From NCBI RefSeq assembly GCF_003367195.1, contig NZ_QRGO01000001.1, forward strand, positions 606,501-670,500: a stretch of DNA of 64,000 nt, written 5' to 3'. Source of the DNA: Undibacter mobilis. GTDB taxonomy: Bacteria; Pseudomonadota; Alphaproteobacteria; Rhizobiales; Xanthobacteraceae. The position numbers were made by a program, and so were the translations under genes. Below are positions 54,497 to 62,274 of the stretch, in pieces. The notes beneath the pieces were generated by a model. It worked only from the letters and a program-made list of their open reading frames with translations, was not told the DNA's origin and did no database searches. Positions within the stretch are counted from its first letter, which is position 1; each line of letters begins with the position of its first letter.

Positions 54497-55360
54497 CTAG
54501 GCGCGCGCGGTGTCGCCGATTTCGTCGAGCCGGAGCCCGAGCGCGATCTTGTCCAGCGATGTGAACGGCAGGCTCGTGAAGGCTTCGAGGCGACGTCGGA
54601 TCATGGCGTAGAGTTCGTTGAGCAGCGTCGCCCGCTCGGTCGCTGTACCGGTGAACTTGGCCGGATCCGGCAAGGGCCATGCGGCGGTCATCGCCTTGTT
54701 GCCGAAATCCGGACAGACCTGCCCTTGCAGCGTGTCGCAAAGCGCAATGACGAAATCCATGCGCGGCGCGTCGGGCCCGGTGAATTCGTTCCAGGACTTG
54801 CTGCGCAGATTGCTGACATCGTGTCCGAGCGCCTTCAGACGATCGATCACTTCGGGCATCGGATGCGCGGCCGGCTCAGAGCCGGCCGAATAGGCGTTGA
54901 AGCGCCCCTTGCCGATCTTTTGCAGCAAGGCCTCGGCCATGATCGAGCGGGCTGAATTCTGCGTGCAAAGAAAAAGCACATTGAACGCAGGCGTCTGTGT
55001 GTTCTGTTCCATGTCATCGACCTCTTCAGGAATGAGCCGCGCGAGATCGCCGCAGATTTCCGGCCGCCCGTTGCAGCAATCGGTGGCCAGAAATCGGATG
55101 AGTTCACGAAAGGTCCGAAGATCGGCTCGGTATTTCATCAATCGGCCGTCACGTTCGACGGTGACGAGGCCGGCGCGATGAAGAACCGACAGATGCGTGG
55201 ACATCGTGTTGTGCGGCACCTCGCAGGTGCTGGATATCTCGCCGGCTGCCAGACCGTCCGGATGGGCGGCGATGAGCATGCGAAAAACCTTCAGCCGCGT
55301 CGTTTGCGCGAGCGCTGCGAAGACGGCTTCGGCTTCCTCAATATCCATATGTCGAGACAT
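54497..55360 (-). CDS. ArsR-ArsC fusion: arsenic-responsive repressor fused to arsenate reductase
   Basis: 287 residues in one reading frame. Residues 1-105 are an ArsR/SmtB winged HTH (LAAGEISSTCEVPHNTMSTHLSVLHRAGLVTVERDGRL) with three Cys at 95, 96 and 103, the pattern of the As(III) site in Acidithiobacillus ArsR. Residues 115-275 are a low-molecular-weight-phosphatase-type ArsC with Cys132 in LCTQNSARSI and a second Cys pair around 210 (CDTLQGQVCPDFGNKAM). The gene would both repress its own operon and reduce arsenate. It starts inside its own operator (55347-55370). Confidence 0.92.
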   Translation of the reverse strand: MSRHMDIEEAEAVFAALAQTTRLKVFRMLIAAHPDGLAAGEISSTCEVPHNTMSTHLSVLHRAGLVTVERDGRLMKYRADLRTFRELIRFLATDCCNGRPEICGDLARLIPEEVDDMEQNTQTPAFNVLFLCTQNSARSIMAEALLQKIGKGRFNAYSAGSEPAAHPMPEVIDRLKALGHDVSNLRSKSWNEFTGPDAPRMDFVIALCDTLQGQVCPDFGNKAMTAAWPLPDPAKFTGTATERATLLNELYAMIRRRLEAFTSLPFTSLDKIALGLRLDEIGDTARA

Positions 55361-55370
55361 ATCGACATAT
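55347..55370. promoter_or_regulatory. Probable ArsR operator overlapping the arsRC start codon
   Basis: ATATGTCGA and TCGACATAT form a perfect 9-bp inverted repeat around six bases. The start codon at 55360 falls between the arms. The size and symmetry are those of ArsR operators. Confidence 0.7.
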
Positions 55371-55395
55371 TATGACAGAGGCACGACAGGAGCAA
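55367..55395 (-). promoter_or_regulatory. Predicted promoter of the arsenic operon
   Basis: On the minus strand TTGCTC (55395-55390) and TAATAT (55372-55367) are 17 bp apart. The predicted transcript start falls at about 55360, the A of the ATG, implying a leaderless mRNA. No Shine-Dalgarno sequence precedes that ATG. Confidence 0.5.
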
Positions 55396-55470
55396 GGCCC
55401 TGAAGTCACGAACGACCGATAACACGGTAAAGTACCGTCAGAACGTGCAAATCCGGCCCTGTTGTTTGAT

Positions 55471-55495
55471 CGGCCCAGGCGGGCCGGCTTCCCCT
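55471..55495 (+). terminator. Terminator-like hairpin with T-tract
   Basis: CGGCCC-AGGC-GGGCCG is followed by GCTTCCCCTTTTT. No known plus-strand gene ends here, so it may stop read-through or an unannotated short transcript. Confidence 0.4.
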
Positions 55496-55516
55496 TTTTC
55501 CATGTCCCCGAAGGGA

Positions 55517-55693
55517 TGGAGCGCCGGGAGGCGCCAAGGGGTTTGCGAGACCCCTTTTTGGGCTTCCCTTGCGATCGGGAAGCCCGCACGCCGGACCGAA
55601 GCAGGTTTGCGAGACCTGCTCCGTGGCGCGCGCGCCGTGGCGCTTCGGGTTTGCGAGGCCCGACGCGGCGGCGCTGCGCCTCCCGGCGCTCCA
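55517..55693. repeat. Nested hairpin array: 17-bp inverted repeat enclosing four hairpins with TTGCGA loops
   Basis: The outer arms, GGAGCGCCGGGAGGCGC (55518-55534) and its exact complement (55676-55692), enclose four hairpins: AAGGGGT/ACCCCTT (55536-55556), GGGCTTCCC/GGGAAGCCC (55560-55585), AGCAGGT/ACCTGCT (55600-55620) and CGGGT/GCCCG (55646-55662). Their loops are TTGCGAG, TTGCGATC, TTGCGAG and TTGCGAG: the stems change, the loop does not. A 12-bp GC palindrome (55625-55636) lies between the last two. The first hairpin is followed directly by TTTTT and could also terminate transcription. I know of no name for this element. Confidence 0.8.
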
Positions 55694-55933
55694 CCATCGG
55701 ATCGGCAACGCGCCGGCCCGATTGTCACGAGGCGCACTGTCGGCGCCCCGCCCTTCCCGCCCGGCCCCGGCGCGTCATGACGGCGCCGGACCAAGCGGAG
55801 AGGGATTTAGGAAAATAGTCTATTGCTGCAGTCTATCAAGACTAAATTCCTTGACACGGGCCGCCAGCCTTTCCGCACAGCCAGTTCCCAATCTGTTCTT
55901 GCCATCGCGGCGGCATGCTCTATGCATCCGCCC

Positions 55934-57052
55934 ATGCAGTTCACCCCCCATCAGGACGACGCCCTGAAGGCCGTCGCCGCCTGGCTCAAGGCCAAGCCGG
56001 GCACCGGCTCGACGCCGCAGATTTTCCGGCTGTTCGGCTATGCCGGGACCGGCAAGACCACGCTCGCCACCCATCTCGCCGACGCCGTCGATGGCGAGGT
56101 GAAGTTCGCCGCCTTCACCGGCAAAGCGGCATCCGTGATGCGCGGCAAGGGCTGCCGCGGCGCCACCACCATTCATTCGCTGATCTACCGTGCGCGGGAG
56201 AGCGGCGAGGAAATCCCCAGCTTCGATCTGTGGGACGAAGCGCCGGCCTCCAAGGCCTCGCTCATCATCATCGACGAATGCTCGATGGTCGATGCCGAGC
56301 TCGGCCGCGACCTGCTCTCCTTCGGCGTGCCGCTGCTGGTGCTGGGCGATCCAGCGCAGTTGCCCCCGATCACGACAGGCGCCAATGGCGGCGGCTTCTT
56401 CACCGAGCATGAGCCCGATGTGATGCTCACGGAGGTCCACCGCCAGGCGCAGGACAATCCAATCATCCGCCTGTCGATGGAAATCCGCGCCGGCGAATAT
56501 CTCGAGCCCGGCCGCTATGGCGAGACCGAGGTGGTGCTGAAGGGCGAACTCGATCCGCAGCGCGTGCTGGACGCCGATCAAGTACTGGTCGGCCGCAACA
56601 ACACAAGGCGCGCCTATAACCAGCGCATGCGCGAGCGCCGCGGCTTCAAGGATCCCATGCCGGAAGCCGGTGACAAGCTGGTGTGCCTGCGCAACAACCG
56701 CAAGAAAGCGCTGTTCAATGGCGGGCTATGGAGCGTGAAGGAGCGCGGCGGCCGCAAGACCGGCATCATGACCTTGCGCCTGATGCCCGACGACGAGACC
56801 GCGACGCGCGGCGTCAAGGTGTCGGTGCGGCCGGAATGCTTCACCGGCGGTATCGAGCAGATCGACTGGCCGCGCCGCAAGCCCTATGACGAATTCGACT
56901 ATGGCTACGTGCTCACCGTGCACAAGGCGCAGGGCTCGCAGTGGGACGACGTCGTGCTGTTCGACGAGAGCTTTGCATTCCAGGAATCGCGCCAGCGCTG
57001 GCTCTACACCGGCATCACCCGCGCCGCGAAGCGGCTGACGGTGGTGATGTGA
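55934..57052 (+). CDS. ATP-dependent RecD-like DNA helicase (SF1B)
   Basis: 372 residues. Walker A is LFGYAGTGKTTLATHL near residue 35-50, Walker B is SLIIIDECSMVDAELG, motif III is VLGDPAQLPP, and the C-terminal motif YVLTVHKAQGSQWDDVVLFDE plus RWLYTGITRAAKRL places it in the UvrD_C_2 group. It is a short stand-alone enzyme lacking the RecB/RecC-binding regions. Start at MQFTPHQDD (55934); MHPPMQF (55922) is an alternative, and the upstream frame is not protein-like. Confidence 0.9.
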   Translation: MQFTPHQDDALKAVAAWLKAKPGTGSTPQIFRLFGYAGTGKTTLATHLADAVDGEVKFAAFTGKAASVMRGKGCRGATTIHSLIYRARESGEEIPSFDLWDEAPASKASLIIIDECSMVDAELGRDLLSFGVPLLVLGDPAQLPPITTGANGGGFFTEHEPDVMLTEVHRQAQDNPIIRLSMEIRAGEYLEPGRYGETEVVLKGELDPQRVLDADQVLVGRNNTRRAYNQRMRERRGFKDPMPEAGDKLVCLRNNRKKALFNGGLWSVKERGGRKTGIMTLRLMPDDETATRGVKVSVRPECFTGGIEQIDWPRRKPYDEFDYGYVLTVHKAQGSQWDDVVLFDESFAFQESRQRWLYTGITRAAKRLTVVM

Positions 57053-57197
57053 AAAGGCGGCAGCCTCGTCAAAAAATGAGACGCACAGCCTAGCCGTGTT
57101 CCTTTGACGACTTTTCCATCGCCGGCGCGGATGCCACGCTGTCCGCTGAAGAGCCTCCCGGCGATTCCACTCCGGTTGTTGTGACGAGGGCCCGCCC

Positions 57198-58085
57198 ATG
57201 GAACCGATCATCGACGCGCATCACCACATCTGGCGCCACGCCGATCAGCCGTGGCTGCAGGGCCCGGCCGTGCCGCGCATCTTTGGCGAATACGAAAAGC
57301 TGCGGCGCGATTATCCGGTCGAAGATTTCCTTGCCGATCTCAATGGCACCGGCGTCGTCAAATCGGTTTATGTGCAGACCAACTGGCTGCCGGGCCGCGA
57401 GATCGAGGAAGTCGAATACGTGCAGGAAGCCGCCAGCCGCAGCGGCTGGCCGCACGCCATCGTGTCCTTCGTCAACTTGCAGAACGAGGATGCGCCGCAG
57501 GTGATGGCGGCGCAGGCCAAGGCGTCACCGCTGATGCGCGGCGTGCGCCAGCAACTGCACTGGCACGCCAACCCGCAATACAAATTCGCACCGACGCCAG
57601 ACCAGATGAACACGCCGATGTTCCGTAAGAACTTCGCGCGGCTCGAGGAGCGTGGCTGGCTGTTCGAACTGCAGGTGTTCGCTTCGCAAATGGCCGACGG
57701 CGCGGCCTTGGCCAAGGCCTTTCCCGGCACCACCATCGTGCTGGAGCACGCCGGCATGCTGGAGGACCGCTCGCCGGACGGCCGCAAAACCTGGCGCGAA
57801 GGCATGAAGCGGCTGGCCGATCAGCCCAACATGCACACCAAGTTTTCCGGGCTCGGCACCTTCATCCGCAAGAACGACCCGCAGCACATCGCCGACATCG
57901 TCGGCGAGACGCTGGAATTGTTCGGCGCGCAGCGTTGCGTGTGGGGCTCGAACTTCCCGGTCGAGAGCCTGTGGACCGATTACGCCTCGATCGTCACCGC
58001 GATCCGCGCCGCGCTGGCTTCATCTTCGGAAGCCGACCGTCGCGCCGTGCTGCATGACACGGCGAAGCGGCTGTATCGGCTGTAG
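57198..58085 (+). CDS. Amidohydrolase-family (PF04909) metal-dependent hydrolase
   Basis: 295 residues. The metal-binding HxH is in IDAHHHIWRHADQPWLQG at the N-terminus; EHAGMLEDRSPDGRKTW contributes the next His, and CVWGSNFPVESLWTDY supplies the Asp/Asn region. It belongs to the 2-pyrone-4,6-dicarboxylate-lactonase/fuconolactonase-like branch. The substrate is unknown. The 145-bp gap before it has no assigned feature. Confidence 0.9.
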   Translation: MEPIIDAHHHIWRHADQPWLQGPAVPRIFGEYEKLRRDYPVEDFLADLNGTGVVKSVYVQTNWLPGREIEEVEYVQEAASRSGWPHAIVSFVNLQNEDAPQVMAAQAKASPLMRGVRQQLHWHANPQYKFAPTPDQMNTPMFRKNFARLEERGWLFELQVFASQMADGAALAKAFPGTTIVLEHAGMLEDRSPDGRKTWREGMKRLADQPNMHTKFSGLGTFIRKNDPQHIADIVGETLELFGAQRCVWGSNFPVESLWTDYASIVTAIRAALASSSEADRRAVLHDTAKRLYRL

Positions 58086-58096
58086 TCCCATTGTCA

Positions 58097-58116
58097 TCCC
58101 CCGCGAAAGCGGGGGA
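58097..58116. terminator. Hairpin between convergent amidohydrolase and FadJ-like genes
   Basis: TCCCCCGC-GAAA-GCGGGGGA is a perfect eight-pair stem with a GNRA-type loop in the 45-bp gap between the two stops. There is no T-tract. It belongs to a family of rhizobial GTCATCCCC palindromes. Confidence 0.5.
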
Positions 58117-58130
58117 CGACGGCGTGAGAA

Positions 58131-60341
58131 TTACGCCGCCTTCTTCTTCGGGGCGAAGCGGGTGTGGAAGCTCTCGCCCTTCTCGGCCATCTCGATGAGC
58201 TGCTTGCCCGGGGCGAAGCGCTTGCCGAACTTGGCTTCCAGCTTCTTGCACAAGGCGACGAATTTCTTCGTGCCCATCATGTCGATGTAGGACAGCGCGC
58301 CGCCGGTGAAGGGCGCAAAGCCCCAGCCGAGGATCGAACCAACATCGGCCTCGCGCACATCCGTCACAACATGTTCCTCGAACGTACGCGCGGCTTCCAC
58401 CGCTTGCGCGACGAGAAAGCGCTGCTTGAGTTCCTCGACGTCGATGGCTTCGACCTGCTCGCGCGACAGTTTCTTCGGCGAGAGTTCAGCAAGGCCCGGC
58501 CACAGTTTCTTCGGCTGCCCTTGCGGATAGTCGTAGAAACCCTTGCCGTTCTTGCGGCCGAAGCGGCCTTCCTTCTCGACCAGATCCTCCAGCAGCTTCT
58601 TCTGCGCCGGCGGCACGATGCCGGCGCCAAGATCGGCTTCGGTCGCACGCAGAATCTTGAGGCCGAGATCGACGCCGGTTTCATCGTTCAGCGACAACGG
58701 CCCGACCGGCATGCCGGCCATGCGCGCGCTGTTCTCGATCATCGCCGCCGGGATGCCCTCGAGGAACATCAGGTGACTTTCCTGGATGTAGGCGAGCACG
58801 CAGCGGTTGGCATAGAAGCCGCGCGTGTCGTTGACCACGATCGGCGTCTTGCGAATGGCGCGGATGAAATCGAGCGCGGTGGCAAGCGCCGCATCCCCAG
58901 TCTCTTTGCCCATGATGACCTCGACCAGCATCATGCGATCGACTGGCGAGAAAAAGTGGATGCCGATAAAGCGCTTCGGCTCCTTGAATTCGGCCGCCAG
59001 CGAAGTGATCGGCAGGGTCGAGGTGTTGGAGGCGAAGATGGCCTTGTCGCCGATCACGGCCTCGATCTTCTTGATGACGTCGGCCTTGACCTTGCGGTCC
59101 TCGAACACGGCTTCGATGATCAGATCGCAGTCTTTCAGAGTCGCGTAGTCCGCGGTCGCCGTGATCTTCTCGAGCAACGCGTCGCGCTCGGCGCCCTTCA
59201 TGCGGCCTTTCATGACGCGGTCCGACATCGCCTTGTGCAGGCCGGCCTTGCCTTTGTCGGCGGTTTCCTGGTCGCGATCGACCAGCACGACGTTCAGGCC
59301 GGCGGCGGCCGACACCTGCGCAATGCCGGCGCCCATGAAGCCGGCGCCGACCACGCCGATTTTCTTCAGGTTCGTCGCCGGCACATTGGCCGGGCGGCGC
59401 GCACCCTTGTTGAGGTCCTGCATGTTCACGAACAATGTGCGGATCATGGCTGCCGCTTCCGGCGAGCGCAGGATCTTGGCGAAGTGGCGCGACTCGACGC
59501 GTAGCGCGGTGTCGATGTCGAGCTGCAGGCCCTCATAGACCACCTGCATGATGGCGCGCGCGGCCGGATAATTGTCGTAGGTTTCGCGGCGATAAATGGC
59601 ATTGGCCGGCGGGAAGGTCATCATGCCGGCCTTGGAGTAAACAAGCCCGCCGGGGAATTTGTAGCCTTTCACATCCCACGGCGCTTCCGCCTTGCCGCCG
59701 GCCTTGATCCACGCCTTGGCGGTCTCGACAAGCTTGTCCTGCGGCACGACATTGTCGACGAGCTTCATCGCCTTGGCGCGATCGACCTTGAGCTGGTCGC
59801 CCTTGAGCAGAAATTGCAGTGCGTCCGCCGGCGGCAGAATGCGCACGACGCGCTGCGTGCCTCCGGCGCCGGGGAACAGGCCGACCTTGATTTCCGGCAG
59901 GCCGAGCCGCGTCTTCGGGTTGTCGGCAGCGACACGATGATGACAGGCAAGCGCCAGTTCGAAGCCGCCGCCCATCGCCGTGCCGTTCAGCGCGCAGACC
60001 CATGGCTTGCCGCTTTTCTCGAGGCGGCGATACAGCTGCGACAGCTTCGAGCTCTCGTCATACACATATTGCGCGGCGGCAACCTCGCCTTCCTTTTTCA
60101 CCTTGTCGGCGTAGATGGCGCCCATGCTCTCCAGCATGGTGAGGTCGGCACCGCCGCAGAAAGCCTCCTTGCCGGAGGTGATGACCGCGCCCTTGATCGC
60201 GGCGTCGCTCGCCACCTTGTCGACCAGCCCGGACAGCTCACCGATCACGTCGAGGGTGATGACGTTCATCGAACGGTCCGGCATGTCCCAGGTGATGAGC
60301 GCGATGCCGTCGCCGTCGATGTCGAGCTTGAAAGCGGTCAT
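58131..60341 (-). CDS. Fatty-acid oxidation complex alpha subunit-like (enoyl-CoA hydratase/3-hydroxyacyl-CoA dehydrogenase)
   Basis: 736 residues. The crotonase half (about 1-190) has GKEAFCGGADLTML, NGTAMGGGFELALACHHRVA and the catalytic-site PEIKVGLFPGAGGTQR. The dehydrogenase half has the NAD motif IGVVGAGFMGAGIAQVSAAAGLNVVLVDRD near 330, ASNTSTLPI, and GIHFFSPVDRMMLVEV. This is FadJ/FadB-type, acting on 2-enoyl-CoA and 3-hydroxyacyl-CoA. It shares a strand with the thiolase and acyl-CoA dehydrogenase, making a full beta-oxidation cycle. Confidence 0.96.
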   Translation of the reverse strand: MTAFKLDIDGDGIALITWDMPDRSMNVITLDVIGELSGLVDKVASDAAIKGAVITSGKEAFCGGADLTMLESMGAIYADKVKKEGEVAAAQYVYDESSKLSQLYRRLEKSGKPWVCALNGTAMGGGFELALACHHRVAADNPKTRLGLPEIKVGLFPGAGGTQRVVRILPPADALQFLLKGDQLKVDRAKAMKLVDNVVPQDKLVETAKAWIKAGGKAEAPWDVKGYKFPGGLVYSKAGMMTFPPANAIYRRETYDNYPAARAIMQVVYEGLQLDIDTALRVESRHFAKILRSPEAAAMIRTLFVNMQDLNKGARRPANVPATNLKKIGVVGAGFMGAGIAQVSAAAGLNVVLVDRDQETADKGKAGLHKAMSDRVMKGRMKGAERDALLEKITATADYATLKDCDLIIEAVFEDRKVKADVIKKIEAVIGDKAIFASNTSTLPITSLAAEFKEPKRFIGIHFFSPVDRMMLVEVIMGKETGDAALATALDFIRAIRKTPIVVNDTRGFYANRCVLAYIQESHLMFLEGIPAAMIENSARMAGMPVGPLSLNDETGVDLGLKILRATEADLGAGIVPPAQKKLLEDLVEKEGRFGRKNGKGFYDYPQGQPKKLWPGLAELSPKKLSREQVEAIDVEELKQRFLVAQAVEAARTFEEHVVTDVREADVGSILGWGFAPFTGGALSYIDMMGTKKFVALCKKLEAKFGKRFAPGKQLIEMAEKGESFHTRFAPKKKAA

Positions 60342-60369
60342 TGTGCGTTTCTCCGGGGTGGTCGTTTCG

Positions 60370-60831
60370 TCAGTACGGCGTGCCGTCGCGATGCAGGACG
60401 CGGACGGCGGTGCCGTCGCGTTCGAATTTCAGGTCGTAGCCGGGATAATGCGCGCGTTCGCTCGGCGCCCTAGTGCCGACTTCAAGCAGCACCACGTCGC
60501 TTTGCGAGCGGTTGATGATGGCATGGCCATTGGCAACGCCGGCCTTGAAGCCGGCGCAGTCGCCGGGGCCAAGAATGGTCTCGCCGGCGTTCTCGATCAG
60601 CACGCATTCGCCCATGAGGATAAAGACGAACTCGTCCTCGTTTTCGTGCCAGTGCCGCACCGAGGTCGAAGCGCCCGGTTCGAGCCGAGTCATGTTGACA
60701 CCGAACTGGGTGAGGCCGGCGCCATTGCTCAGCGGCGTCTTGTGACGCCCGGCGCAGATGTGCTGGAACGCCGCCGGATACATCGCCGACCCCTTGCGCG
60801 TCTCAAGCTTCGACACATCGATCTTCGGCAT
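60370..60831 (-). CDS. Cupin-domain protein
   Basis: 153 residues. The double-stranded beta-helix metal-binding motif is STSVRHWHENEDEFVFILMGECVLIENAGE at about 50-79, with the second His-containing motif at GPGDCAGFKAGVANGHAIINRS. This is a small single cupin that may bind a metal and a sugar or acid; the function is unknown. It sits between the thiolase and FadJ-like genes and may be co-transcribed. Confidence 0.85.
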   Translation of the reverse strand: MPKIDVSKLETRKGSAMYPAAFQHICAGRHKTPLSNGAGLTQFGVNMTRLEPGASTSVRHWHENEDEFVFILMGECVLIENAGETILGPGDCAGFKAGVANGHAIINRSQSDVVLLEVGTRAPSERAHYPGYDLKFERDGTAVRVLHRDGTPY

Positions 60832-60885
60832 TGCGTCTCCTCAGCCCCTGTTCGGGCAAGCTCGATATCGATCGGCCGCCCCATT

Positions 60886-60927
60886 CTTCGAGACGCGCGC
60901 CTGCGGCGCGCTCCTCAGGATAAGGCG
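60886..60927. repeat. Intergenic palindromic element containing GCGCTCCTCAGGAT
   Basis: GCGCGCC-TGC-GGCGCGC is a seven-pair hairpin, followed by GCGCTCCTCAGGAT (60908-60921), the reverse complement of the motif at 50692-50705. It lies between the thiolase stop and the cupin gene. Family resemblance is to Rhizobiales intergenic repeats. Confidence 0.65.
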
Positions 60928-60934
60928 GAATTCT

Positions 60935-62146
60935 CTAGACCCGCTCGATGATCGTCGCCGTACCCATGCCGACGCCGATGCAGAGCGTGATCAGTGCGGT
61001 TTCCTTGCCGGTGCGTTCCAGTTCGTCGAGCACAGTGCCAAGGATCATCGCACCCGTAGCGCCGAGCGGATGGCCCATGGCGATGGCGCCGCCATTGACG
61101 TTGATCTTGTCGTGCGGAATGTCGAAGGCCTGCATGTAGCGCAGCACCACCGAAGCAAAGGCTTCGTTCAATTCGAACAGATCGATGTCGCCGATCGACA
61201 TGCCGGCGCGCTTCAATACCTTCTCGGTCACCGGCACCGGGCCGGTGAGCATAATCGACGGCTCGGAGCCAATATTGGCGAAGGCCTTGATGCGCGCGCG
61301 CGGCTTGAGGCCGTTCTTCTTGCCGGCTTCGGCATTACCGATCAGCACCGCAGCGGCGCCATCAACGATGCCGGAGGAGTTGCCCGGCGTGTGGACGTGG
61401 TTGATCGACTCGAATTCGGGGTAACGCTGGATCGCCACCGCATCGAAGCCGCCCATCTCACCCATCTGCACGAAGGACGCATTGAGCGAGGCCAGCGTCT
61501 GCATCGTCGTCGACGGACGCATGTGCTCGTCCTTGTCGAGGATGGTCAGCCCGTTGACGTCCTTGACCGGGATCACGGACTTCTTGAAGCGACCTTCATC
61601 CCAGGAGCGACCGGTGCGCTTCTGGCTTTCGACGGCATAGGCATCAACGTCGTCGCGCGAGAAGCCGTATTTGGTCGCGATCAGGTCGGCCGAAATGCCC
61701 TGCGGCACGAAATAGGACTTGAGCGCGATCGACGGATCGACCGGCCAGGCACCGCCGGAGGCACCGATGCCGACGCGGCTCATCGATTCGACACCGCCGC
61801 CGATGGTCATGTCGTGCTGGCCGGACATCACCTCGGCCGCGGCGAAGTTCACCGCATCGAGGCCCGAAGCACAGAAACGGTTGATCTGGATGCCCGGTAC
61901 CTTGTCGCCGAAACCGGACATGATCGCGGCCACGCGGGCGATATCGCCGCCGGCCTCGCCGACCGGATCGACGCAGCCGAGCACGACGTCGTCGATGGCC
62001 TCGGGCGCGTCCAGCTTGTTGCGCTCCTTGATGGCGCTGAGCGCCTGCGCCGCCAGATTGAGCGCGGTGACTTCGTGCAGCGCGCCATCGGACTTGCCGC
62101 GGCCGCGCGGGGTGCGGACGGCGTCATAGATGAATGCGTCGGGCAT
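60935..62146 (-). CDS. Acetyl-CoA C-acyltransferase (thiolase)
   Basis: 403 residues. The active-site nucleophile is in [16 protein letters not shown] near residue 90, the His is in [13 protein letters not shown], and the second Cys is in [11 protein letters not shown]. It cleaves 3-ketoacyl-CoA, or condenses acetyl-CoA; the FadJ-like gene 0.6 kb away suggests the degradative direction. ATG at 62146 has GGGAG nine bases upstream, and a palindromic repeat lies immediately upstream of it. Confidence 0.95.
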   Translation of the reverse strand: MPDAFIYDAVRTPRGRGKSDGALHEVTALNLAAQALSAIKERNKLDAPEAIDDVVLGCVDPVGEAGGDIARVAAIMSGFGDKVPGIQINRFCASGLDAVNFAAAEVMSGQHDMTIGGGVESMSRVGIGASGGAWPVDPSIALKSYFVPQGISADLIATKYGFSRDDVDAYAVESQKRTGRSWDEGRFKKSVIPVKDVNGLTILDKDEHMRPSTTMQTLASLNASFVQMGEMGGFDAVAIQRYPEFESINHVHTPGNSSGIVDGAAAVLIGNAEAGKKNGLKPRARIKAFANIGSEPSIMLTGPVPVTEKVLKRAGMSIGDIDLFELNEAFASVVLRYMQAFDIPHDKINVNGGAIAMGHPLGATGAMILGTVLDELERTGKETALITLCIGVGMGTATIIERV

Positions 62147-62159
62147 TGCGTTCTCCCTT

Positions 62160-62270
62160 GTCATTCCGGGGCGCGCCGCAGGCGCGAACCGGAATCCAGC
62201 GACAAATCGTTGGCATTTCCTGCGGCTCTGGATTCCGGGCTCGCTCGCTGTGCGAGCGCCCCGGAATGAC
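62160..62270. repeat. Intergenic palindromic repeat, GTCATTCCGGGG family, copy 3
   Basis: The ends are GTCATTCCGGGG and CCCCGGAATGAC, as in the copies at 4131-4236 and 5539-5648, with inner arms CCGGAATCCAG and CTGGATTCCGG. It lies between the acyl-CoA dehydrogenase stop and the thiolase start, inside the presumed operon leader of the thiolase gene. Confidence 0.85.
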
Positions 62271-62274
62271 GGAG

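Larger units (their letters stand above)
55371..55933. other. 563-bp intergenic region between arsRC and the helicase gene
   Basis: Frames are open on both strands here, but they are Arg/Pro/Ala-rich and lack ribosome sites, so I do not call a gene. The right part (55800-55933) should hold the helicase promoter; it contains TTGACA at 55851 but no -10 that I trust. The left and middle parts hold the arsenic promoter, a T-tract hairpin and the nested hairpin array described separately. Confidence 0.6.

Noticed and set aside
55517..55693. CRISPR-like array
   Set aside because: Only the loop is shared, units differ in stem, length and spacing, and no cas gene is nearby.
55517..55693. Attachment site or integrative element end
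   Set aside because: No integrase, transposase or tRNA gene in the flanks, and no direct repeats that bracket a cargo.
55338..55967. Several overlapping open frames of 100-130 codons on both strands
   Set aside because: Composition is Arg/Pro/Ala-rich, no ribosome sites, and the region is explained by structured palindromes.
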